Assembly: GCA_963743825.1 (NCBI GenBank)
Contig: CAVURC010000020.1
Location: 62,001 to 126,000 of the forward strand
DNA from: Sva-07 sp963743825
GTDB lineage: Bacteria > Actinomycetota > Acidimicrobiia > Acidimicrobiales > Ilumatobacteraceae
DNA: 64,000 nt
Direction: 5' to 3'
In this document: positions 9,379-19,537 of the stretch, piece by piece
Layout of the letters: each line of letters begins with the position of its first letter
Position numbering within the stretch: the stretch's first letter is position 1
Program-made: the position numbers and the translations under genes
Notes under the pieces: model-generated
What the model was told of the DNA's origin: nothing
What the model saw: only the letters and a program-made list of their open reading frames with translations
Database searches by the model: none

Positions 9379-10071
9379 TCAGCCCACTCGGGATTGGGCT
9401 TCGTCGAACAGTCGCTGGAGTTCGATCGACAACCGTTCGGTCGCCACTCGCACCGCGTGGCGTGTCTCGGACTTGGATCGGATCGTCTGATCCGCCGGGT
9501 CGTCGACCCAGATCGGTTCACCGATCACCACGCACACCTTGTGGGGGTGGATGAACTTGGCGTGCCGCGGCATCACCCGTGCCGAGCCACCGATGCCGAT
9601 CGGAATGATCGGGACGCCGGCGCGAGCTGCGACATACGCGGCGCCGTCGAACAGCGGATGCACGACCGGCCCATCCTTGCGTTCACCCTCGGGGAACAGC
9701 GTGAGCGGTTCGCCGTGCTGCAGGATCCGGATGCACTTCATGAGCGCTTCACGGTCGGCATGGCCGCGGTTGACCGGAAATGCACCGAGCGCCGACACGA
9801 GCCAGCCGACGCTCGCGTACTTCCAGATCTCCTGCTTGCCCATGAAGCGAATCCGACGAGTCGACACGCATGCGGTGATCGGCGTGTCGACGTAGCTGCG
9901 ATGGATCGGCGCGAGCACGTAGGCACCCGTTGCGGGCAGATGCTCGCGCCCCTCGATGCGCATGCGGGTGAACGCCATGGTGAACCAACACACCAGGCTG
10001 CGGAACAACACGTACGCGACCCGGCTGGCTCGCGACTCGGCGGTCGGCAGGGATCGTCGTTCGACCGTCAT
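9379..10071 (-). CDS. plsC: 1-acyl-glycerol-3-phosphate acyltransferase (PlsC family)
   Basis: Acylates lysophosphatidic acid in membrane phospholipid synthesis. The 230-residue product has the HX4D catalytic motif in PIHRSYVDTP, the substrate-binding FPEGERKDG, and IIPIGIGGS in block IV. A hydrophobic segment at residues 19-35 (VAYVLFRSLVCWFTMAF) would anchor it to the membrane. ATG at 10071 follows the cmk stop by 13 bases, consistent with a guaB1-cmk-plsC operon. The true acyl acceptor is not proven. Confidence 0.85.
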   Translation of the reverse strand: MTVERRSLPTAESRASRVAYVLFRSLVCWFTMAFTRMRIEGREHLPATGAYVLAPIHRSYVDTPITACVSTRRIRFMGKQEIWKYASVGWLVSALGAFPVNRGHADREALMKCIRILQHGEPLTLFPEGERKDGPVVHPLFDGAAYVAARAGVPIIPIGIGGSARVMPRHAKFIHPHKVCVVIGEPIWVDDPADQTIRSKSETRHAVRVATERLSIELQRLFDEAQSRVG

Positions 10072-10084
10072 GGTTCCAGGGCAG

Positions 10085-10760
10085 TCACGGTTCGAGCAGG
10101 GCCAGAACCTCGTCGACGACCTGCTCGATCGACAGGCCACTGGTGTCGACGACCACCGAACCGGCCGCCTCGGTCAACGGACTGTCGCTGCGCGTCGAGT
10201 CCTTGCGGTCACGCTCGATGATCGATGCCTCGACCTCGGAGACGTCACCGCCGATCTCGGCGACACGACGCTCGGCTCGCACCCTCGCCGACGCGGTGAC
10301 ATAGAGCTTCAACGTCGCGTCGGGGAAGACCACCGAGCCGATGTCGCGGCCTTCGACGACACCGCCGTGATGTTCGGCGACCCAACGACGTTGCCGGCGT
10401 ACCAGTTCGGCGCGCACCCTGCTGTTGGCTGCCACGGCGCTGACCGCCGAGGTGACCTCTCGACCGCGGATCTCGATCGTGGCGTCGACACCATCGACGT
10501 GCACCGACGGTGCCGTCGGGTGTGGGATCGAGTGACATCACCACCGACTCCGACAACTCCGCGATGTCGTTCTCGTCGGCCGGATCGAGCCCCCGTCGGA
10601 GCGCCGCGAACGTGACGGCCCGATACATCGCACCGGTGTCGAGGTACTCGAGTCCGAGCCGGCCGGCCACCGCTCGCCCGACCGTGCTCTTGCCGGCACC
10701 GGCCGGGCCGTCGATGGCCACGATGATCGGGTCGTCCACGGCACTCGCTCGCGCACTCAC
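10085..10760 (-). CDS. cmk: cytidylate kinase, apparent frameshift
   Basis: Phosphorylates CMP and dCMP. The N-terminal frame has AIDGPAGAGKSTVGRAVA (P-loop) and EYLDTGAMYRAVT. Near 10504 the frame changes to HVDGVDATIEIR, VVEGRDIGSVVFPDA and RDRKDSTRSDSPL, the usual CMP-binding and lid motifs. Deleting one base (GTCGGTG to GTCGTG) joins the frames. Locus length is 3n+1. GTG at 10760 overlaps the guaB1 stop by 4 bases. As the gene is normally essential, a sequence error is the likeliest explanation. Confidence 0.9.
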
Positions 10761-12190
10761 CACGACACCCCCAGCGGACGGCCCTCGTCGTAGCCGGCGG
10801 TGCTCTGCACGCCGACCACGGCCCGTTCGTGGAACGCAGTGATCGAATCGGCACCGGCATACGTGCACGACGACCGCAACCCCGCCACGATCTGGTCGAT
10901 GATGTCCTCGACGCTCGGGCGCACCGGGTCGAGGTACATCCGCGACGTGCTGATTCCTTCCTCGAACAGCTCCTTTCGAGCCCGCTCGAAGCCGTCGTCG
11001 AGTTGCGTGCGGTGCTTCACCGCCCGGTTCGACGCCATTCCGAAGCTCTCCTTGTACAGACGGCCATCGGGGTCGCGCATCGTGTCAGCTGCCGATTCGT
11101 ACGTGCCGGCCAGCCACGAGCCGAACATCACGCTGGCGGCCCCACCGGCGAGCGCCAGTGCGACATCACGGGGGAACCGGACACCGCCATCGGCCCAGAT
11201 GTGACGTCCGAGCCGTTGTGCCTCGGTGGCGCACTCGACGACGGCGGAGAACTGGGGACGACCGACCCCGGTCATCATGCGCGTGGTGCACATCGCTCCC
11301 GGGCCGACGCCCACCTTCACCACGTTGGCGCCGGCCTCGATCAACTGACGAGTCCCGATTGCCGTGACCACGTTGCCCGCCACGATCTTCGCATCGGGGA
11401 GCTCGGCTCGTACCGACTCGATCGCACGGAGTGTGCGCGTCTGGTGTCCGTGGGCGGTGTCGATCACGAGCACGTCGACGCCATGGCCGACCAGCTCCTT
11501 GGCACGAGCGGCGGGTTCACCGTTGATCCCGACCGCGGCGCCGACCATCAGGCGACCCTGCGCATCGACGGCCGGGTCGTAGATCGTCGAGCGCAGCGCC
11601 CCCTCGCGGGTGATCACGCCGAGCAGGTGACCGTCGTCATCGACAACGGGAGCAACACGGAGTCGGTTGCGGCCCAGATGATCGAATGCTGCGGCCGGGT
11701 CGATGTCAGGGCTCAGGATGTGCAGGCTCGAACTCATCACGTTGGCGAGCTGCGTGAACCGGTCGAAGCCGTCGCCGTCGCTCTCGGTGAACACACCCAC
11801 GGGCGTTCCGTTGTCGACGACGACCACGGCGCCGTGGGCCCGCTTGTGGATCAACGAGAGCGCGTCGGCGATCGTTGCGTCGGGGGCGAGCGTGATCGGC
11901 GTCTCGAACATCGTGTGGCACCGCTTCACGTAGTCGATCACCTTGGCCACGACGTCGACGGGGATGTCCTGGGGAAGGATCGCAATCCCACCGCGACGGG
12001 CGACCGTTTCGGCCATGCGCCTGCCCGCCACCGCAGTCATGTTCGACACGACGATCGGAATGGTCGTGCCGATGCCGTCGGGCGTCCGCAGGTCGACACT
12101 CATCCGTGAGGGAACGTCGGACAGGCTCGGAACCATGAACACATCGCTGTAGGTCAGGTCGTAGCCAGGGTCGGAATGAAGCATGCGCAT
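10757..12190 (-). CDS. guaB1: GuaB1-type IMP dehydrogenase-related protein (probable GMP reductase)
   Basis: The 477-residue product starts MRMLHSDPGYDLTYSDVFMV, as in the actinobacterial GuaB1 family. Two CBS domains (about residues 95-205) are inserted in the TIM barrel. VGVGPGAMCTTRMMTGVGRP carries the catalytic Cys and DGGVRFPRD the phosphate site. The mycobacterial homologue has been described as a CBS-containing GMP reductase, so purine salvage is likelier than IMP oxidation. ATG at 12190 has AAAAGGA about 11 bases upstream. It leads the cmk-plsC group. Confidence 0.82.
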   Translation of the reverse strand: MRMLHSDPGYDLTYSDVFMVPSLSDVPSRMSVDLRTPDGIGTTIPIVVSNMTAVAGRRMAETVARRGGIAILPQDIPVDVVAKVIDYVKRCHTMFETPITLAPDATIADALSLIHKRAHGAVVVVDNGTPVGVFTESDGDGFDRFTQLANVMSSSLHILSPDIDPAAAFDHLGRNRLRVAPVVDDDGHLLGVITREGALRSTIYDPAVDAQGRLMVGAAVGINGEPAARAKELVGHGVDVLVIDTAHGHQTRTLRAIESVRAELPDAKIVAGNVVTAIGTRQLIEAGANVVKVGVGPGAMCTTRMMTGVGRPQFSAVVECATEAQRLGRHIWADGGVRFPRDVALALAGGAASVMFGSWLAGTYESAADTMRDPDGRLYKESFGMASNRAVKHRTQLDDGFERARKELFEEGISTSRMYLDPVRPSVEDIIDQIVAGLRSSCTYAGADSITAFHERAVVGVQSTAGYDEGRPLGVSW

Positions 12191-12279
12191 GGTTGGTGGG
12201 GTCCTTTTCGATGCCGACGATTTGCCTGACATGGTTGGTCCGACGACATTCGCTCTGGAAGCGACCACAGGCTAGGCCC

Positions 12280-12285
12280 TAGTCT
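12280..12285 (+). promoter_or_regulatory. -10 box of a leaderless promoter
   Basis: TAGTCT lies 9 bases upstream of the ATG at 12295, with no ribosome-binding site between, in the divergent gap with guaB1. Confidence 0.4.
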
Positions 12286-12294
12286 GACCCGTCA

Positions 12295-13003
12295 ATGACA
12301 CGAACCACGTCACCGGTCGCCCTGATCCACGGATGGGGCGGGTCGTTCGCAACGACGTGGGAGCGCAGCGGATTCACTGCACTGCTGGCGGACGCAGACG
12401 TGCCGGTGATCGGCATCGATCTGCTCGGCCACGGCACAGCGCCCAAGCCGCACGATCCCGACGAGTACGCCGATCTGACGACCCGCATCGTCGACGCCCT
12501 CCCCGACGAGCCGGTCGACGCCATCGGCTTCTCACTCGGGGCGATGACCCTGCTTCGCCTGGCGATCGACCATCCCGAACGGTTCCATCGCATCGTGCTC
12601 GCCGGCATCGGCTCGAACATCTTCGACCGCGACGATTCGGGCACCCAGGCGATCGTCGCCGGCCTGGAGACCGTGGCCGCCGGAGGCGACCCGTCGTCGC
12701 TCGACAACACCGTGCGGCTGTTCACCCAGTACGCCAGCCAGCCCGGCAACGACATCGAGGCCCTGACCGCGGTGATGAAGCGTCCGCCGTCGTCACCGAT
12801 CACCGCCGGAACAATGTGCCGGTGTCACCTGTCCGGTGCTCGTCGTCGTCGGCGACAAGGACTTCGTGTATCCCGGCGACGAACTCGCGGCGGCGTTCCC
12901 CGACGGCCGGTGCCAGACACTTCGTGGCGTCGACCATTTCGCCACCACCGAATCGTTCGGGTTCTTCGACGCTGCACTCGAGTTCCTCGACGCCCTGTGC
13001 TGA
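12295..13003 (+). CDS. alpha/beta hydrolase, apparent frameshift
   Basis: The first 165 codons show LIHGWGGSF, DLLGHGTAPKP and the nucleophile elbow GFSLGAMT (Ser about residue 82). Near 12790-12830 the frame breaks. The last part (PVLVVVGDKDFVYPGDELA, then RGVDHFATTES with the catalytic His) resumes in the +1 frame to a stop at 13003. Net length is 3n+1; two nearby indels may be involved. The stop overlaps the start of the Sua5 gene. Substrate unknown. Confidence 0.75.
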
Positions 13004-13936
13004 ACGCCCGGGTAGCGGTCTCCACCGACATCGACCGCGCCGTCGGCCGTGATCCGAGCCGGCGGCCTCGTCGCCATGCCGACCGAGACCGTCTACGGAC
13101 TGGCGGCCGATGCCACGAACGCCGAGGCGGTACGGCGAATCTTCGCAGTGAAGGGCCGGCCCGTCGACCATCCGCTCATCGTGCATCTCGCCGACGCGGA
13201 CCAGCTGTCGGCCTGGGCGTCCTCCGTGCCCGATTCCGCCCGACGGCTCACCGAGGTGGCGTGGCCGGGGCCACTGACGGCGATCCTGCCTCGGGCCGAC
13301 GGCGTACTCGACGAGGTGACCGGCGGGCTCGACACCGTGGGGGTGCGGGTGCCGGCACATCCCGTCGCAGCCACCTTGCTCGAACGGGTCGGCGTGGGCC
13401 TTGCGGCGCCGTCGGCCAATCGCTTCGGCGCGGTGAGCCCCACCAACGCCGACCACGTACTCCACGACCTCGGCGAGTTCCTCGACCCCGCCTGCGACCT
13501 GATCCTCGACGGCGGCGACTGCCCGATCGGAGTGGAGAGCACCATCGTCGACTTCGTCAGCGATCCACCACAGATCCTGCGTGCCGGAGGCGTTCCCGCC
13601 GAAGACATCCGCCGGCTGCTCGGCGGTGTGGTGACCGACGCCTCCGGCCCCAGCCGGGCGAGCGGCATGCTGGCATCGCACTATGCGCCGAGTTGCGCCG
13701 TGCGGCTGGTCGACCATGCCGACGATGCGGTCGCGCTCCGTGCCGGCACACCCAACAGCGAGATCCTCGACCTGACCGACGACCTCGTGGTGTACGCCCA
13801 CGACCTGTACGCCCGACTGCGCGATGCCGATGCCCGTGGCGTCGGTACGGTCATCGCGGTGCTCCCTGCGCCGACCGGACTCGGCTACGCCATTCGCGAC
13901 CGCCTGACCAAGGCCGCCGCACCGCGTCACGGCTGA
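12997..13936 (+). CDS. L-threonylcarbamoyladenylate synthase (Sua5/YwlC), apparent frameshift near the start
   Basis: Makes threonylcarbamoyl-AMP for the t6A37 modification of tRNAs that read ANN codons. AGGLVAMPTETVYGL, VKGRPVDHPLIVHL and APSANRFGAVSPTNADHV mark the YrdC domain. The region after about residue 200 (SGMLASHYAP onward) is the Sua5 C-terminal domain. The main frame opens only at 13049. One base removed near 13044 extends it in frame to GTG 12997 (STDIDRAVAVIRAGG), giving the family N-terminus and overlapping the hydrolase stop. Locus length is 3n+1. Confidence 0.87.
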
Positions 13937-13939
13937 GCT

Positions 13940-14470
13940 TCAGGTCCAGTCGACGGCGTTGAGGTTGGTGATCCACAGGTCGCGAACGGTCAGGATGTCC
14001 GGCGCGGGCGAGCCCTCGAGCGCGGCAACGGTGAGGCTGACGGTGGATGATCCGGCGTCGGGGACGACATCGAGTCGACACCAGCACTCGATCGGTTCGT
14101 GCAGGTGCACGTCGAGCCGGTACGGCGGGTCGTCGTCGAGCACCTCGCCGAGCCATGACGCCACGACGAGCAATCCTTCGAACGTCTCGACGGGCAGTGC
14201 CTCCACCGTGAACGACGGGACATCCCGGCTCAGACCACCGCCCGGTTCCTCGACGTCAGTGCCGGCCGGGGTGCTGGCCGGGTCGGCGGGTTGTGTGCCG
14301 GTGCCGATGTGACGGAGGGCATCATCGGCGGCTTCGTTGACGGCCTGCATCGCCGCCGGGTCACCACCGCGGTCGGGATGATGACGCTTGGCGAGTTCAC
14401 GCCGCGCCGTGCGCACGTCGTCGGACGTTGCATCCGGTCCGAGGCCCAGGACGCCGAACGAGTCGGTCAC
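13940..14470 (-). CDS. J-domain protein
   Basis: The 176-residue product starts with a J domain (about residues 4-62): FGVLGLGPDATSDDV, then the HPD motif in KRHHPDRGGDP that activates DnaK ATPase, then VNEAADDAL. After a Pro/Thr-rich linker, residues 95-176 form an unrecognised domain with a CWCRLDVV core. It lacks the zinc-finger and substrate domains of DnaJ, so it is a specialised co-chaperone or only uses the fold. GTG 14470 overlaps the xylulokinase stop by 4 bases. Confidence 0.8.
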   Translation of the reverse strand: MTDSFGVLGLGPDATSDDVRTARRELAKRHHPDRGGDPAAMQAVNEAADDALRHIGTGTQPADPASTPAGTDVEEPGGGLSRDVPSFTVEALPVETFEGLLVVASWLGEVLDDDPPYRLDVHLHEPIECWCRLDVVPDAGSSTVSLTVAALEGSPAPDILTVRDLWITNLNAVDWT

Positions 14471-15886
14471 GCCGTCGAGTCGCGAAGTTCGCCGTAGCGC
14501 TCGCGCAACGCACCGGAGTCGACTGCATGGTCCACCGTCGTCCCGCTGCCGAGTCCCCACTGCTGCTGAATCGTGCGGTGGTCACATCCTTGGACGACGG
14601 CAGCTGCTTGGACGGCGGCTCCCGTTGCCACCGCCTGGCCGACGTCGGCCACCACCACCTCGGCGTCGACCAACCCGGCGATCACCGCCTGCAGCGCGCG
14701 CGAGTGAGCGCCGCCTCCTGTCAGCATCAGGCGTCCATCGAGTGCGGAATTCGTGCGCAACGAGTCGAGCGCGTCGAGCAGGCCGCACGCCACACCGTCG
14801 ACTGCTGCTCGGGCGAACTCCTCACGGCTCACGTCGCTGCGCAGTCCGCTGAGCACACCGGTGGCATCCGGACGGTTCGGGGTGCGCTCACCGTCGAGGT
14901 AGGGCAGCAGCACGGGCCGGCGGTCACCACTCGCGGCGAGCGCCAACCGGTCGAATTCGTCGTGGTCGACGCCGAGCAGTCGAGCGACGGCGTCGAGCAC
15001 CTTGGCGGCGTTCGAGGTGCACACGAGCGGGAGGAACCGGCCGGTCGCGTCGGCAAAGCCGGCGACTTCACCCGACGGATCGGCCGTGGGGCGATCGGCG
15101 ACGGTGAATGCGGTACCCGACGTTCCGATCGAGATCACGGCGTCGCCGAGGTCGAGGCCCAGACCCAGCGCGGCGGCCATGTTGTCGCCCGTGCCCACTG
15201 CCACCGCCACACCGTTCCAGTCGCCCGCTGTGTCGAGTGGACCCAGCACGGTTGGCACCACGTGGGTCCAGTCACGGTCGGCATCGATGATCGCGAGCAG
15301 GTCCCACCGGTACTCCCCCGTCGCAGGCGACCAGTAGCCGGTCCCCGACGCGTCGCCACGATCCGTCGTGTACGCCCCGGTCAGCCGGTGAGTGAGGTAG
15401 TCGTGCGGCAGGAGCACGTGGGCGATCTCGGCCCACGCATCCGGATGGGTCCGGTGGAGCCACGACAGCTTGGTTGCCGTGAACGCGGCAACCGGCACGC
15501 TGCCGACGGCCTCGGCCCATGCGGCGGGACCCCCGCAGCTGGCCGAGCAGCCAGGCGGCGTCGGGGGCCGACTCGGTGTCGTTCCACAGTTTGGCCGGGT
15601 GCACCGCCTGGTCGGCCGAGTCGAGCGCCACCATGCCGTGCTGCTGGCCACCGATGCTGACCGCGACAACATCGCCGGACCCCGCTCGCTCGCGGAGTTG
15701 CGCGCCCGCAGCGGCCCAGGCGATCTCGAACGCAGTCCACCACGACTGCGGATCCTGTTCGCTGCACGGTGGTGTCACCGTGGCGTGCGGCGAGGACGCA
15801 GCAGCGACGATTTCCCCCGTGGTCAGATCACGGATCTCGACCTTGGTCGATTGGGTGGACGAGTCGACACCGGCAACGAAGGGCAC
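14467..15886 (-). CDS. xylB: xylulokinase-like FGGY sugar kinase, apparent frameshift
   Basis: Phosphorylates xylulose or a related ketopentose. The N-terminal frame has FVAGVDSSTQSTKVEI and SIGGQQHGMV. At a run of five C at 15530-15534 the frame changes to GGPAAWAEAVG, and continues with SWLHRTHPDAWA, DASGTGYWSP, SIGTSGTAF, YLDGERTPNRPDA and LMLTGGGAHS (ATP site). Locus length 1420 is 3n+1, so one extra C in the run explains it. No xylose isomerase is in view, so the exact pentulose is inferred. Confidence 0.85.
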
Positions 15887-15910
15887 CTTGCCAGACTAGA
15901 ACGGGTCACA

Positions 15911-16529
15911 CTAGATCCAGGTTGCGGACTGCCCCCAGGTGTCGTCGTAGACGACCTCCGCCACCGGCTTGCGCTTGACCGGCCCGTGGTGACCCTCCGG
16001 CACGCCGAGCGTGATGCACGCCGACAGCGCCACGTGCGCAGGAACCTCGAGGAGGTCGCGGAGTTCGGCCTCCACGCCCAGGTGCCACATCGTCAACGCG
16101 CCGCCATACCCGAGTGCACGAGCCGCCAGCAGGAGGTTCTGACACGCCGGATACACCGACGCCCCTTCGTACGGCGATGCACCGCGGTACCGCTCGAGGC
16201 ACACGAGCACGACCACAGGGGTCTGTTCGAAGCGGTCGACGTACCGTTGCATCGAGTCGGCGAACCGCGATGGGCGGTAGCCGTCGCCTTCCCGCTTGGC
16301 CTCCCAACCCGCTCGGAACGCCTCACCGAGCAGCGACTTGGCGGCGATCGGCCCGTGGACCGTCGCGCAGCACGAGGAACCGGAAGGGCTGACGATTCGA
16401 ACCCGATGGAGCGCGCCCCGCATGCCACAGGATCGTGGCGAGGTCGTCGTCGGGGATCGGATCGTCGGTGTACCGGCGGATCGCACGGGTGGTCGCCAGC
16501 CCGTCGAGAAGCGAGACCGGCTCGCTCAC
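15911..16529 (-). CDS. nitroreductase family protein, apparent frameshift
   Basis: An FMN-dependent oxidoreductase of the nitroreductase fold. The N-terminal frame has TTRAIRRYTDDPIPDD (FMN phosphate Arg residues) and GRAPSGSNRQPFRF. The frame changes near 16365. The rest has ASVYPACQNLLLAARALGYG and a C-terminal GHHGPVKRKPVAEVV. GTG at 16529 overlaps the upstream enoyl-CoA hydratase stop by 4 bases. Physiological substrate unknown. Confidence 0.83.
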
Positions 16530-17370
16530 CGACCGTGGAACTCGGGATCGCGCTTCTCCATGAACGCCCGCACGCCTTCGGTGAAGTCGTCGGTGCGCAA
16601 GAGGGGCAGCAGTTGGAGGAACACGTGATGGACGTTCTGCTCGAACGTCTCGGTCTCCGCGGCGCGCATCATGCGCTTGATCGCCCGAACCGCCAGCGGT
16701 GCATTCGCCGCGATGTCCGCGGCCATCTCCGCCGTGCGCTTGTCGAACTCGTCGACCGCAACCACCTGGTTGACCAGACCCAACTCCAACGCCTCGGCGG
16801 CACTCAGGGTGCGGCCGGTGAAGGCGATCTCGGCGGCCTTGGCGTAGCCCACCATTCGGGGGAGCAACCAGGTGCCACCGCTCTCGGGAAGGATGCCGCG
16901 CTTGGCGAAGCCGGGGTTGAGCTTGGCGTTCTCGGCGGCGATGCGAATGTCGCAGCCGAGCGCGAGGTCGAGTCCGTACCCCGCAGCGCCGCCGTTCAAC
17001 GCACAGATCGTCGGCGTGTCGATGTTGTGGAGCACCACCGGCGGCGCCGAACGCAGGTCGAACTCACCCGTGAAGCCGTACCACCGTCGCCTCCACCCAG
17101 ATTGCCCAGGCCGCCCTTCGGCCCGGCCATCTGCGCCTGCAGATCGAGCCCGGCACAGAATGCACGGCCCGATCCCGTGAGCACGATGCACCGCACGTCG
17201 GGGTCGTGGTCGGCTCGCAGGAGCAGCTCACTGATCTCCTGGAGCATGACGCCCGAGATCGTGTTCATCCGCTCAGGGGCGTCCAGCGTGAGTGTCGCGA
17301 CGTGGTCGGCGACCTCGTAACGCACCTCCGAGGGGCTCGACGGCGGGATGGAGACATTGGCATCGTTCAC
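16526..17370 (-). CDS. enoyl-CoA hydratase/isomerase family protein, apparent frameshift
   Basis: A crotonase-fold protein. The N-terminal frame has VATLTLDAPERMNTISG, VLTGSGRAFCAGLDL (first oxyanion Gly) and ends in a Gly-rich stretch near 17090, where the frame changes. The C-terminal frame has CALNGGAAGYGLDLALGCDI (second oxyanion segment) and LPESGGTWLLPRMVG, with Glu at the usual catalytic position. Length is 3n+2. GTG 17370 is the best upstream start but has no clear ribosome-binding site. Overlaps the nitroreductase gene; lipid or aromatic acyl-CoA degradation is possible. Confidence 0.82.
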
Positions 17371-17390
17371 AGTGCAGAAACGGTAGTGCG

Positions 17391-17419
17391 TTCCATTCAC
17401 CCCGCACGATGCGTACAAT
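17391..17419 (+). promoter_or_regulatory. sigma-70-type promoter of the substrate-binding protein gene
   Basis: TTCCAT (17391-17396) and TACAAT (17414-17419) are separated by 17 bases. Transcription would begin about 17426, leaving a leader of about 55 bases with AAGGGGGAG before the ATG at 17481. Confidence 0.55.
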
Positions 17420-17480
17420 CGTCGAACCTTATGAGTACAGGCATCCCGCCCGTACCCCAACAAGGGGGAGAACCCACAAC

Positions 17481-18878
17481 ATGCAGATATCACGCGTGAA
17501 GCGCGTCGGTGCACTGCTGGTCGGTCTGACTCTCGTTGCCGCAGCGTGCGGCAGCGACGACGACGCCTCGACCAGCACTGACGCACCGGCCGGCACCGAG
17601 GCCGCAGTCGAGGCGACGACGGCCCCGGACACGACTGAAGCAGTGACCGAAACGACCGAAGCGCCGGACACCACCGATGCCGCAGTCGAGGGAGAGACCG
17701 TTCAGGCCGCTCCCACGTGCACCGGCGAGAGCGACGGGACACTGAACATTGCCACCGTGTTGCCGGAGACCGGCAACCTGGCGTTCCTCGGCCCGCCCGA
17801 GTTCGCCGGAACGCAGCTGGCAGTCGATGAGATCAACGCTGCCGGCGGTGCGCTGGGCCAGGACGTGACCCTGGACCAGGGCGACTCCGGCGACACGTCG
17901 ACCGACATCGCCAACCAGACCGTCGACCGCCAGCTCGCTGCCGGTGCCGACGCGTTCATCGGCGCCGCGTCGTCGGGTGTGTCGTTCACGTTCATCGACA
18001 AGCTCGTCGAGAACTGCAAGATCCACTTCAGCCCGGCCAACACCTCGCCGGACTTCACCGACTACGCCGAGGACGACCTGTACTTCCGTACGGCTCCCTC
18101 CGACGTCCTGCAGGGTCGCGTGCTCGCCGATCTCATGATCGAAGAGGGCGTGACCACGGCCAGCTTCATGGCGCTCCAGGACCCGTACGGTGAAGGTCTG
18201 CTCAAGTACTCGACCGAGCCGTTCGCTGATCAGGGCGGCGAGATCGTCGAGCAGTTCACCTACGACCCGCAGGCTGCAGAGTTCTCGGCCGAGGTCGACA
18301 AGGTGGTGTCCGGCGATCCCGAGGCACTGGTCATCATCGGCTTCGAAGAGACCGCCAAGATCCTCACGTCGCTGTTCGAAGCAGGCTTCACGCCTGAGGC
18401 GGGCAAGCAGATCTTCCTCGTCGACGGCAACGTGGGCAACGCTCTCGGTCAGCAGCTGCCGGCCGGCTCGATGGAAGGCATCAAGGGCACCCTGCCCGCC
18501 GCTGAGATCACCGGTGACTTCCAGGCCCGTCTCCTCGAGACCGACCCGGCACTCATCGACTTCAGCTACGGACCGGAAGCCTACGACGCGGTGATCATCG
18601 TGGCCCTGGCCGCCCAGATTGCCGGCACCGACGATCCTGCTGCGGTTGCAGCTCAGATCAACGGCGTCACCCGTGACGGCGAGAAGTGCACCACCTACGC
18701 TGATTGCGTAGCGCTCATCGACGCCGGCACCGACATCGATTACGACGGTCCTTCGGGCCCGCAGACATTCGGCCCCGAAGGCGAGCCGACCGAAGCGAGC
18801 TTCAAGGTCCTCACGTACGATGCTGACAACGCTGTCGAGGCTGGCGTCCCGACCGTGTTCAAATTTGCCAAGATCTGA
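17481..18878 (+). CDS. branched-chain amino acid-type ABC transporter substrate-binding lipoprotein
   Basis: The 465-residue product has a lipoprotein signal peptide (hydrophobic LLVGLTLVAAAC, lipobox Cys at about residue 24) and a Thr/Ala/Glu-rich low-complexity linker to about residue 75. A LivJ-type periplasmic-binding fold follows (LNIATVLPETGNLAFLGPPE, IGAASSGVSF, VLADLMIEEG). It should capture a substrate outside the membrane and pass it to the LivHMGF complex encoded convergently at 19.5-23.6 kb. The strong AAGGGGGAG 10 bases upstream fixes the ATG. A hairpin follows the gene. The ligand is not determined by sequence. Confidence 0.9.
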   Translation: MQISRVKRVGALLVGLTLVAAACGSDDDASTSTDAPAGTEAAVEATTAPDTTEAVTETTEAPDTTDAAVEGETVQAAPTCTGESDGTLNIATVLPETGNLAFLGPPEFAGTQLAVDEINAAGGALGQDVTLDQGDSGDTSTDIANQTVDRQLAAGADAFIGAASSGVSFTFIDKLVENCKIHFSPANTSPDFTDYAEDDLYFRTAPSDVLQGRVLADLMIEEGVTTASFMALQDPYGEGLLKYSTEPFADQGGEIVEQFTYDPQAAEFSAEVDKVVSGDPEALVIIGFEETAKILTSLFEAGFTPEAGKQIFLVDGNVGNALGQQLPAGSMEGIKGTLPAAEITGDFQARLLETDPALIDFSYGPEAYDAVIIVALAAQIAGTDDPAAVAAQINGVTRDGEKCTTYADCVALIDAGTDIDYDGPSGPQTFGPEGEPTEASFKVLTYDADNAVEAGVPTVFKFAKI

Positions 18879-18905
18879 TCACTCGGATCTGAATTGAACG
18901 AGTTC

Positions 18906-18927
18906 GGGGCCGCCTTCGGGCGGCCCC
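18906..18927 (+). terminator. hairpin terminator with UUCG tetraloop
   Basis: A perfect 9-bp stem GGGGCCGCC/GGCGGCCCC closes a TTCG loop, 27 bases after the stop codon of the binding-protein gene. The T-tract is weak (GTTCGCGTTC), as is common in Actinobacteria. It may also serve the convergent lipoprotein gene. Confidence 0.8.
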
Positions 18928-18955
18928 GTTCGCGTTCGGCAACGACGAGGATTCG

Positions 18956-19522
18956 TCAGTCGTTCACGAACTGCTGGATGACGTTTCGGCAGTCGGGTTC
19001 GTCGAGGAACGCCTGCTTGAACTCGATCCGCTCGAACCGGAAGATCTGGGGTTCGGACACCGAGAAGACTTTCTCGACTGCGTTGAACCAGGTACTGACG
19101 ACGCCTGGGATCTCATCGTCGGCGACCGAAGACGAGCCGGACTCGAAGGTTCGCCGTTGATCGTCGAGCTCCGCGAGCGCCTCGTCGACACCCGAGTGCA
19201 ACTGTCGTCGGAGTTCAGTCCGCTCGTCGATGTCGGGAAGTTCGATCGCATCGATCTGCTCGTCCCATGCACGTAGCTCAGCGGCCACGTCGTCCACGCC
19301 GTCGAGAATCGGAGGCAATCGTCCGTCGACCGGCTCGGAGTTGATTCCTTCCACCGAGGCGTTCACGTGATCGACGATGCGATTGTCGAGCGCTCGCAGC
19401 TCTGCGCACAATGTCGACGCGGTCTGGGCGTCGGGTGAGGGCCCTGCGCAGCCAGGCAGCGCCGCCGCAGTTGCAGCGATGCCCAGGACCGAGAACCTAC
19501 GTGCCCAGGCGCGTTCGAGCAC
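18956..19522 (-). CDS. putative lipoprotein, unknown
   Basis: The 188-residue product has an N-terminal Arg-rich then hydrophobic segment and a lipobox ending AALPGC (Cys about residue 25). The mature part is acidic and largely helical, with coiled-coil-like stretches (WDEQIDAIELPDIDERTELR, VDEALAELDDQRRTFE) and a C-terminal DCRNVIQQF with a second Cys. No family recognised. GTG 19522 is preceded by GGGGGTC. It lies just downstream of livF in the same direction, so it may be co-transcribed with the transporter. Confidence 0.65.
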   Translation of the reverse strand: MLERAWARRFSVLGIAATAAALPGCAGPSPDAQTASTLCAELRALDNRIVDHVNASVEGINSEPVDGRLPPILDGVDDVAAELRAWDEQIDAIELPDIDERTELRRQLHSGVDEALAELDDQRRTFESGSSSVADDEIPGVVSTWFNAVEKVFSVSEPQIFRFERIEFKQAFLDEPDCRNVIQQFVND

Positions 19523-19537
19523 CGAGACGACCCCCGG

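Noticed and set aside
16388..16412. TTCGAACCC string resembling a tRNA T-loop
   Set aside because: No acceptor stem, D-arm or anticodon arm can be placed around it, and it lies in conserved nitroreductase coding sequence.
17560..17710. Possible DNA repeat in the Thr/Ala/Glu-rich part of the binding lipoprotein
   Set aside because: It is a low-complexity spacer after the lipid anchor, usual in actinobacterial lipoproteins, without regular repeat units.
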